A DNA stretch of 64,000 nt. Origin: Thalassobaculum_A sp040219615 (GTDB taxonomy: Bacteria > Pseudomonadota > Alphaproteobacteria > Thalassobaculales > Thalassobaculaceae). The stretch is from assembly GCF_040219615.1 (NCBI RefSeq), contig NZ_JAVJSE010000029.1, positions 278,024-342,023 of the forward strand. The letters run 5' to 3'. Positions 58,321 to 64,000 of this stretch are shown one piece after another. The stretch's first letter is position 1; every line of letters starts with the position of its first letter. The notes below the pieces were generated by a model. It was not told the origin of the DNA. It did no database searches and saw only the letters and a program-made list of their open reading frames with translations. Made by a program: the position numbers and the translations under genes.

Positions 58321-58776
58321 CTACCTGACGGTCAGGCAACTGCATGGCGCCGACTGCGCCACCTTGTGCGAGACGCTGCCGAGCAGCAGCCCCTTCAGGT
58401 CCCCGAGCCCGCGGCTGCCCATCACGATGAGGTCGGCCTTCTTCTGCTTTGCGGTGTCGAGGATCGCCCGGCTGGCGTCGCCCTCGACCACCAGGGTATC
58501 GACGTCGGCCAGGCCGCGGTCGCGGGCCTCGCGTGCTGCCGTCTCGACGATTGTCCTCGCGGCCTCGTGCAGCAGGTCCGCTTCGGTTACCCGCACATGT
58601 TCCAGTCGCTCGTAGCCCTTCAGCTGTTCCGGCATCACCCCCAGCCCGTGCTGGCGCTGCGCGTGCAGGACGATCAGCCGTGCCGCGTGGTCCCGGGCGA
58701 GGTCGCAGGCGAGGTCGAGGGCCTTCTTCGCATCCGGTGACCCGTCGGTCGGGTGCAGGATGACATTGATGTCCAT
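58321..58776 (-). CDS. Universal stress protein A-family, single domain
   Basis: A 151-residue USP: VILHPTDGSPDAKKALDLACDLA at the N-terminus and the nucleotide loop MGSRGLGDLKGLLLGSVSHKV (G2xG9xG-S type), so ATP binding is likely. Typical single-domain length. An FNR/FixK-type box is 76 bp upstream of the ATG; it ends at the terminator shared with groEL. Confidence 0.92.
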   Translation of the reverse strand: MDINVILHPTDGSPDAKKALDLACDLARDHAARLIVLHAQRQHGLGVMPEQLKGYERLEHVRVTEADLLHEAARTIVETAAREARDRGLADVDTLVVEGDASRAILDTAKQKKADLIVMGSRGLGDLKGLLLGSVSHKVAQSAPCSCLTVR

Positions 58777-58852
58777 GGCTCACACTCCCGGCTATTCGCG
58801 TCCCCTGTCGGACGACAGGTAGAAGCGTAGCGGGCTGTCCCGGTGCGGCGCC

Positions 58853-58866
58853 TTGACCTTGCTCAA
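58853..58866. promoter_or_regulatory. FNR/FixK-type box before the UspA gene
   Basis: TTGACCTTGCTCAA, eight of ten palindromic positions; on the minus strand, TCAAGGC. It overlaps the stop codon of the primase gene. Confidence 0.45.
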
Positions 58867-59648
58867 CCCCGCTCTTGGTGCAGACGGGAGATGTTGCCAA
58901 CCACCTGCGCCACCTCGGCGTCGTCGAGCGGCGGCCGGCAGCGCAGGCGGTTCCAGGCCAGCATCAACTCGAGGGCGACCTCCGGGTCGACCCCATGCCA
59001 CAGCAGGTGCCCGGTCAGCGACGCGATGGTGCTGTTGCGCCGCCCTTCGGGAACACCTTCGCGCACCAGCATCCGCCAGTCTGCCTGGCTGCGTCCCGGC
59101 CGCCCCTCGTGCGGATCGAGCAGCCAGAAGGGCAGCGGCGCCGGCCTCAGATCGTCCGGAGCGCGACCGTCCCGCCACACGTAGCGGCTCCCGTTCGGAT
59201 GTACCGACGGCGGTGCGACGATGTAGCCGCCGTCCCCCCGGATATCGAGGCCCGGCCGAAGTCCGGCGCGGTTACCGACCTCGGGCCCCGGGTGCCGGAA
59301 ATACAGGTGGCGCCCGCCACCACCGGTAATCGCCTCGACGGTCGGTCGGAGCGGTTCATGGCCGCGCACCAGCTGCTCCAGCGACTCTTCGCCGCCATGC
59401 TTCGGGTCGACGTCCAGCACGACAAGTCCCGACACGGCTCCCGTCACGATGCCGACATTGGCGTCGGGCCGGCTGCGGAACCAGCCGAGCACCTCGGCCT
59501 CGGCCGGTCGCTCGTGCTGCAACGGCTCCCAGGCGACGAGCGGCCGCTTGTCGCGCGGACGCAGGGCAACCACCGACCAGCCTTGCGCCAGGTAAGCGAG
59601 CGCCGCAGTCTCGCAGCCGCCCTGCCCGGACCTGCCGGCCCCGGTCAC
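58863..59648 (-). CDS. Stand-alone bifunctional primase/polymerase (Prim-Pol) with PriCT domain
   Basis: A 261-residue archaeo-eukaryotic-type primase. The Prim-Pol domain (about 12-190) has the metal motif VLDVDPKHGG (Asp79, Asp81) and ITGGGGRHLYFRHPG (His114), both needed for nucleotidyl transfer. The C-terminal helical part VPEGRRNSTIASLTGHLLWHGVDPEVALELML (about 200-230) is a PriCT-type domain. Usually such proteins carry a helicase domain and occur on plasmids or phages; no helicase is seen here. A GTG start overlaps the stop of the cysteine desulfurase gene (GTGA). Confidence 0.85.
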   Translation of the reverse strand: MTGAGRSGQGGCETAALAYLAQGWSVVALRPRDKRPLVAWEPLQHERPAEAEVLGWFRSRPDANVGIVTGAVSGLVVLDVDPKHGGEESLEQLVRGHEPLRPTVEAITGGGGRHLYFRHPGPEVGNRAGLRPGLDIRGDGGYIVAPPSVHPNGSRYVWRDGRAPDDLRPAPLPFWLLDPHEGRPGRSQADWRMLVREGVPEGRRNSTIASLTGHLLWHGVDPEVALELMLAWNRLRCRPPLDDAEVAQVVGNISRLHQERG

Positions 59649-60874
59649 CGCCGCAAGTCTCGCAGCGCCCGATCGACGCCGGCCAGCAGGGCATCGACGT
59701 CCTGGTCGAGATTGTACAGTGCGAAGCTGGCCCGCGCCGTCCCTCGCGAACCGAGCGCGTCGTGCAGCGGCTGCGCGCAGTGATGGCCGGCCCGAAGGGC
59801 CAAGCCGTCCTGGTCGAGGCGGTGGCACAACGCCAGACTCTCGATGCCGTCCGCGACGAAGCTGACCACCGGGCCGCGATGGTCGAGGTCGGTCGGGCCG
59901 ACGATCCTGATCCCGGACAGCGACCGCAGCCCGTCGATCGCCCGTCCCGTGAGACCGCGCTCATGCGCCTGGATCGCCGGCCAGTCGAGGGCGCCGAGCC
60001 AATCGAGTGCCGCGCCGAGGCCGATTGCGCCGCCGAGCGGCGGCGTCCCGGCCTCGAAGCGGCGCGGCGGGTCGGCGAAGGTGGCGGTCACCAGCGTGAC
60101 CTCGCGGATCATCTGGCCACCGACCATGAAGGGCGGCAAGGCCGCCAGTGCCTCGCGCCGACCCCACAGCACGCCGATCCCGGTCGGCCCGTACACCTTG
60201 TGGCCGGAGAACGCGTAGAAATCGACGCCGAGCGACCGCAGGTCGAGCGGGCCGTGCGGTGCCCGCTGGGCACCATCGAGGAGCACCAGCGCACCGACGG
60301 AGCGCGCGGCGGCGACCACGCGCGCCACGTCGGTCTCCGCACCGGTGACGTTCGAGCACTGCGTGACGGCAACCAGCCGGGTGTCGGGCCGGATGATCGC
60401 GTCGAGGCGGCTCAGGTCGAGCCGGCCGTCGGCGCCGACGGGGATCGCGTCCAGCCGGGCGTCGCGGCGATGCGCGAGCCTCTGCCACGGCAGCAGGTTG
60501 CTGTGGTGCTCGAGCTGCGAGACCACGATGCGGTCGCGCGGCCCCACAAGCTCGGTCATCGCGCCGGCGACGATGTTGATCGCCGCGGTCGCCCCGTAGG
60601 TGAACACGACCTCCCCGGGAACCACGCCGAGATACCGGGCGACCGAGGCGCGGGCTGCGTCGTAGGCCGCCTGCGCGGCGCGCGACCGGCGGTGCGGGGT
60701 GCCGTGGACGTTGCCGCGGGCCTCGATCTCGAAACGCCGCTGCGCCTCCAGCACGGCCTCCGGGACCTGCGCGGTCGCGGCGTTGTCCAGGTATACGAGA
60801 TCCGGCGCCGAGAGGCCCGGGAACTGCCGCTTCACCGCCGCTGCGTCGAATGTCAGGTCGCCCGTCTCCGCCAT
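59645..60874 (-). CDS. SufS-type cysteine desulfurase
   Basis: A 409-residue class II aminotransferase-fold enzyme that takes sulfur from cysteine for Fe-S clusters. The PLP lysine is in FSGHKVYGPTG and the active-site cysteine in LRAGHHCAQPLH, the SufS signature. YLDNAATAQVPEAVLEA opens the fold. No SufBCD is nearby, so it is a second, likely stress-related, copy. Coupled with the Prim-Pol gene downstream; an FNR/FixK-type box is 57 bp upstream of its start. Confidence 0.9.
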   Translation of the reverse strand: MAETGDLTFDAAAVKRQFPGLSAPDLVYLDNAATAQVPEAVLEAQRRFEIEARGNVHGTPHRRSRAAQAAYDAARASVARYLGVVPGEVVFTYGATAAINIVAGAMTELVGPRDRIVVSQLEHHSNLLPWQRLAHRRDARLDAIPVGADGRLDLSRLDAIIRPDTRLVAVTQCSNVTGAETDVARVVAAARSVGALVLLDGAQRAPHGPLDLRSLGVDFYAFSGHKVYGPTGIGVLWGRREALAALPPFMVGGQMIREVTLVTATFADPPRRFEAGTPPLGGAIGLGAALDWLGALDWPAIQAHERGLTGRAIDGLRSLSGIRIVGPTDLDHRGPVVSFVADGIESLALCHRLDQDGLALRAGHHCAQPLHDALGSRGTARASFALYNLDQDVDALLAGVDRALRDLRR

Positions 60875-60931
60875 GTCCGTCGCTCCACCGCATCAGACAT
60901 CGTGAGGATGGCAGCCGCATGCGCCCGCGCC

Positions 60932-60945
60932 TTGACCTGGGTCAG
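60932..60945. promoter_or_regulatory. FNR/FixK-type box before the cysteine desulfurase gene
   Basis: TTGACCTGGGTCAG, nine of ten palindromic positions; on the minus strand, GTCAAGGC. It overlaps the stop codon of the MFS transporter gene. Confidence 0.5.
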
Positions 60946-62204
60946 TCCGCCTTCTGCCTGGCTTCGCCGGCGGCTTCGGAGGCCGGATGCAGTTCGAAGA
61001 CCACCTGCGTGGTGTGCGGCACCGGCTGCATCGGCGCAAAGCTGCCGCGCTCGGCCTCCGGCACAGCCTCGACAAGGCGCAGCCGGACGAAGATGAACGC
61101 CGCCAGTGCGAGGTGGATCACGCCCATATAGACGAACAGGCTGGCCGGCCCGGCCCAGGTGATCGCGACGCCGGCGACCAATGGCCCGAAGATTGCGCCG
61201 GCCCCGAAAACCAGCAGCAGCCGGCCGCTGACCTCGACGAACGCTTCGGGACTGGCCCGGTCGTTGGCATGGGCCACGCAGAGCGAGTAGATCGGCAGCG
61301 CGCTGGCCCCGAAGGCGGCAGCCAGGACCAGCATGGTGATGCCGTCCCCGTCGCGTTGGACCAGCAGCAGACCACCGACCACCGCCGCAGCGACGCAGGT
61401 GCCGAAAATCACCCACCGCCGGTCGACGCGGTCCGACCATCGGCCGAGGGGCCATTGCGACAGCGCACCGCCGACCACGGCCGCCGCCATGAACAGGCCG
61501 ACGTCCAGTCTCGAGCCGCCGCGCGCCAGCGCGAAGATCGGCCCCAGGGACCAGAAGGCGCCGTTCGCCAGACCGACGGCGGCGCAGCCGATCAGGCCGA
61601 TGGGGGCGGTCCGGTAGACGTCGGAGATACTTGCCCGGCTCGATTCCGGCAGCACCGGTGCCACGGCGGCGGTCAGCGCCACCGGCACCAGCGACAGGGC
61701 GATCAGCATGCAGGCCAGCGCGAAGAGCACGAAGCCGTCTGCCGGTGCCAGAGGAAACAGCAGCTTGCCGCCGACCACGCCTGCCCAGGTCGCCATCATA
61801 TACAGCGCCAGGATGCGGCCACGGGTCTCCGGCCCGGCGAGTTCGTTCAGCCAGCTCTCGACCACCATGTACAGCCCGGCAAAGCAGTAGCCCATGACCA
61901 GCCGCAGCCCGATCCAGACCCACGGATCGACGATCAGCCCGTGGGTCAGCACGACGCAGGCCCCGACGGCGGCCAGGGCCGCGAAGCAGCGGATGTGACC
62001 GACCCTGTGAATCAGGCGCGGCGTCTGCAGGCAGCCGATCACGAAGCCGAGGTAATACGCCGTGCCGAGACCGCCGATCAGCATGGTGGCGAATCCGGCG
62101 ATGTCACCCCGGACCGGGATCAGCAGCCCCTGCAGCCCGCTGCCGACCTCGAGCAGCACCACGGCCAGCAGGAGGCTGGCGAGATTGACGGCAAGTCCGT
62201 ACAT
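60942..62204 (-). CDS. MFS transporter (YcaD/UMF1-type)
   Basis: A 420-residue membrane protein with twelve predicted helices. GLGTAYYLGFVIGCLQTPRLIHRVGHIRCFA (loop 2-3 motif), LYMVVESWLNELAGPETRGRILALYM and QWPLGRWSDRVDRRW (motif A in the second half) are typical of YcaD/MFS group. Substrate unknown. ATG at 62204 is chosen; a longer frame gives a non-hydrophobic, low-complexity leader. It ends just ahead of the SufS gene. Confidence 0.82.
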   Translation of the reverse strand: MYGLAVNLASLLLAVVLLEVGSGLQGLLIPVRGDIAGFATMLIGGLGTAYYLGFVIGCLQTPRLIHRVGHIRCFAALAAVGACVVLTHGLIVDPWVWIGLRLVMGYCFAGLYMVVESWLNELAGPETRGRILALYMMATWAGVVGGKLLFPLAPADGFVLFALACMLIALSLVPVALTAAVAPVLPESSRASISDVYRTAPIGLIGCAAVGLANGAFWSLGPIFALARGGSRLDVGLFMAAAVVGGALSQWPLGRWSDRVDRRWVIFGTCVAAAVVGGLLLVQRDGDGITMLVLAAAFGASALPIYSLCVAHANDRASPEAFVEVSGRLLLVFGAGAIFGPLVAGVAITWAGPASLFVYMGVIHLALAAFIFVRLRLVEAVPEAERGSFAPMQPVPHTTQVVFELHPASEAAGEARQKAD

Positions 62205-62311
62205 GCTGAGACGATTCCCGATCGGACAACCGGTCCGATAGGGACCGGGTATCCGAGCCTGGGCCGGGCGGACCGGCGCTGCCATGACATGGCGCAAGCC
62301 GCCCAAGGCGA

Positions 62312-62325
62312 TTGATCCAGGTTAA
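62312..62325. promoter_or_regulatory. FNR/FixK-type box before the Ntn-hydrolase gene
   Basis: TTGATCCAGGTTAA, eight of ten palindromic positions, followed by TGC. It is 76 bp from the start of the gene at 62402. Confidence 0.45.
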
Positions 62326-62401
62326 TGCCGCGCGGCGAAGCTTGGCCAAAGTGCATGCACTGGCCGCGCGGTGCGGCCTGCCTCCTATGGGGCTTCAGGC
62401 C

Positions 62402-62953
62402 ATGAGCGTGATCGCCGCCCTCACTTGCAGCAAGTCCGGGTCGACATGGATCGGCAGCGACACGCTGATGTGTTCGGCGACCCTGCGGCAGATCGTCGGG
62501 TCGAAGTGGATCCGCCACCGGCCATGGGCGCTCGGCGTGGCCGGCCATCTCCGGGCCCTCAACCTGTTCCAGTACCACGCCGCGGCGCTGCTCGGGGACC
62601 TATCGCACCCGTTCGACTTCGCCACCCGGGCGCGCGAGCTGCTGAAGGCGGACGGCTTCACGACCGAAGGCGACGGCAGCGGCGGCCCGATCGTCTACGG
62701 TCAGATGCTCATCCTGGCCCGACCGGGCGAGGTCTGGGCGGTGGCGGCGGACTTCTCGGTGATGGCGCTCGCCCCCGATCGCCTGTGGGCGGAAGGCAGC
62801 GGCCGCGAACTCGCGGTCGGCGCCGGTCACGCCCTGCTCACCGCCGGCACGGGCCTGACGCCCGACGAGGTAGTGCGCCGCGCACTCGACACGGCGATCA
62901 CCTACGAGACCAGCTGCGGCGGCACCGCCTGGGTCGACATTGTCGCCGGCTGA
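62402..62953 (+). CDS. Proteasome/HslV-like Ntn-hydrolase candidate
   Basis: A 183-residue soluble protein. After removal of the first Met, Ser1 is followed by Asp19 (WIGSD) and Lys34 (VGSKW), the spacing of the nucleophile, Asp17 and Lys33 in HslV and proteasome beta subunits (with Ser instead of Thr). GVAGHLRALNLF and a C-terminal AVGAGHALLTAGTGLTPDEVVRRALDTAI are like the helical repeats of that fold (the GSG/GAGxx loop). It is short of catalytic proof. It could form a ring or act as an amidase. It is followed 17 bp later by a membrane protein gene in the same operon. No ATPase partner (HslU) is seen. Confidence 0.6.
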   Translation: MSVIAALTCSKSGSTWIGSDTLMCSATLRQIVGSKWIRHRPWALGVAGHLRALNLFQYHAAALLGDLSHPFDFATRARELLKADGFTTEGDGSGGPIVYGQMLILARPGEVWAVAADFSVMALAPDRLWAEGSGRELAVGAGHALLTAGTGLTPDEVVRRALDTAITYETSCGGTAWVDIVAG

Positions 62954-62970
62954 CCGGGCGGGAGGGCGAC

Positions 62971-63567
62971 ATGGACGAGAGAACCGACAGCCTGCTGCAG
63001 CGGCTGCACGAGGCCGAGCAGGCTCTGGAGCGCGAGTTCGACCTGCGCCGCGAGGCCCTCAGCTACCGCCTGGAGCGCGGCAAGGCCGTGTTCGAACAAC
63101 GGGTCGTGGCCGAGCATCGCCGGCTCCGCACCGGGCTGCTCCAGTTCCTGGCGTCGACATCGCTGCGGACCTACGCCTCGGTACCCTTCGTGTTCGCGTT
63201 GATCGTTCCGCTGGCGTTCCTCGATCTCTCGGTCACGGTGTACCAGGCCGTCTGCTTCCGCCTCTGGGGAATCCGGCGGGTGCGGCGTGCCGACCACGTC
63301 GTCGTCGACCGCCATCGCCTCGCCTACCTGAACGGGATCGAGAAGCTCAACTGCGTCTACTGCGGCTATGCCAACGGCGTCATCGCCTTCACCAGGGAGG
63401 TGGCGAGCCGCACCGAGCAGTACTGGTGCCCGATCAAGCATGCGCTCCGCGTCAAGGGCGCGCACAGCCGCTACCGCGGCTTCCTGGACTACGGCGATGC
63501 CGAAGGCCTCCGCCGAAGATCCGACGATCTTCGGGACGACCTGAAGGACGGGAAGCCACAGCGATGA
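62971..63567 (+). CDS. Coiled-coil membrane protein with CxxC motif, unknown
   Basis: A 198-residue protein. Residues 1-55 are a charged coiled coil, about 68-98 contain one or two membrane segments, and the C-terminal part contains KLNCVYCGYANGVIAF (125-140) and QYWCPIKHALR (150-160), with three cysteines and histidines that could bind metal or haem. GGGAGGG precedes the ATG. It is linked to the Ntn-hydrolase-like gene. I recognise the core as a conserved hypothetical family, but no function. Confidence 0.65.
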   Translation: MDERTDSLLQRLHEAEQALEREFDLRREALSYRLERGKAVFEQRVVAEHRRLRTGLLQFLASTSLRTYASVPFVFALIVPLAFLDLSVTVYQAVCFRLWGIRRVRRADHVVVDRHRLAYLNGIEKLNCVYCGYANGVIAFTREVASRTEQYWCPIKHALRVKGAHSRYRGFLDYGDAEGLRRRSDDLRDDLKDGKPQR

Positions 63568-63689
63568 TCGACCTGCCGCCGGCCGAGTCATCGAGCCGGG
63601 GCCCGTGGTCCTGCTGACGGCCGCCCAAGACGGCTGCGGCACCGTCGTGGCGATGTCCTGTGACCTGCTCCCCGTCGAAGTCGAACCGC

Positions 63690-63866
63690 CACCGACAAGT
63701 TCGCGAGCAGGTCCTGGTGCCGACGCCCAGGCGCGGTGACATCGTCGTCATGGACACCCGGCCCGCCCACAAGCCCACCGCCGTGCACCACGCCATCGGC
63801 GGGCCGGCGCCGAACTGTGCTTCCTGCCGGCCTACAGCCCCGACTTCAACCCGAGGCAGCGCAGGC
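63690..63866 (+). pseudogene. IS630-family transposase remnant
   Basis: One frame reads RRGDIVVMDTRPAHKPTAVHHAI, the DDE region of IS630 transposases (GDIVVMDN.PAHK). After a one-base shift near 63810, another frame reads GAELCFLPAYSPDFNP, the following conserved block (AxLxFLPPYSPDxNP). The usual continuation (IE..F..LK) is missing and other sequence follows. It is a decayed fragment. Confidence 0.75.
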
Positions 63867-63867
63867 G

Positions 63868-64000
63868 ATGCGGGCGCTGATCGACACGATCCGTCTGGTG
63901 CCGGATAACGGCACTCTGCGGGTCGAGTTGCATGGAGAACTTGGGGCGCTACTGCGGCTTTGCGGGTCCGGCAGCCGCAACGCATCACGCCCCCGCGGGG
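63868..64000 (+). pseudogene. C-terminal fragment of a serine recombinase, at window edge
   Basis: The frame opened at 63868 reads MRALIDTIRLVPDNGTLRVE, then LHGELGALLRLCG. This resembles the C-terminal end of large serine recombinases (RSLIDRIVLTP....IELHGDLAAIL). The upstream catalytic domain is absent, replaced by the IS630 remnant. It runs to the window edge. Confidence 0.5.

Noticed and set aside
63564..63617. 17-codon frame starting ATG at 63564, overlapping the previous stop
   Set aside because: Very short, no similarity and followed by transposase debris; likely chance.

Overview
This is a GC-rich window packed with protein genes; I saw no rRNA, tRNA or CRISPR array. Codon use, short gene gaps, overlapping ATGA/GTGA/TTGA junctions and the gene families (MocR, DUF3775, Alg44-like PilZ protein, SufS, many ABC importers) suggest a metabolically versatile alphaproteobacterium, probably Rhodospirillales-like. 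The taxon is inferred, not proven.

Layout. 0-5 kb: the end of a metal-transport locus (ABC-3 permease, CusA/CzcA-type RND pump) and a mitofilin-like membrane protein. 5-13.2 kb: a signalling block on the minus strand, made of a response regulator, a giant 1840-residue HAMP-repeat hybrid histidine kinase related in design to fungal group III (Nik1-type) kinases, and a second hybrid kinase. 13.7-25.3 kb: a catabolic locus with a FAD amine-oxidase-like enzyme, a spermidine/putrescine-type ABC importer co-transcribed with a GMC oxidoreductase, a MocR regulator, an enolase-superfamily enzyme, an amidohydrolase and a GFA-domain protein. The importer promoter and the MocR/enolase intergenic region share a 20-bp operator-like element. 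25.3-35.5 kb: a dipeptide-type ABC importer (five genes, minus strand) divergent from a MarR regulator, a creatininase-family hydrolase, a ketopantoate-reductase-like enzyme, an SDR and an M20 peptidase. Two copies of a dyad-symmetric site lie between the divergent promoters.

35.9-45.9 kb is the most unusual block. An alginate-type synthase (Alg8-like, with an extra C-terminal domain), an Alg44-like PilZ/membrane-fusion protein, a UDP-glucose (not GDP-mannose) dehydrogenase, a PL14-type lyase, a PL5/AlgL-type lyase and a very large AlgK-like SEL1-repeat lipoprotein form one operon. The precursor enzyme makes UDP-glucuronate, and both lyase families have members that cut polyglucuronate. I infer a c-di-GMP-controlled pathway for a glucuronan-like exopolysaccharide built on the alginate machinery. 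A 20-bp lux-box-like palindrome lies 328 bp upstream.

46.1-63.6 kb is a stress island: two universal stress proteins, a Lon-type protease, a ribosome hibernation factor with a cold-shock domain, an orphan GroEL, a PRPP synthase, a phosphoribosyltransferase plus alpha/beta hydrolase, a SufS-type cysteine desulfurase, a stand-alone primase-polymerase, a proteasome-like Ntn-hydrolase candidate and several small conserved proteins. Nine FNR/FixK-type boxes (TTGAY-N4-RTCAA and close variants) sit in its promoters, so I infer a low-oxygen survival regulon comparable in content to the mycobacterial DosR regulon. The block contains a decayed ornithine/lysine-decarboxylase gene. The window ends in remnants of an IS630-type transposase and a serine recombinase.
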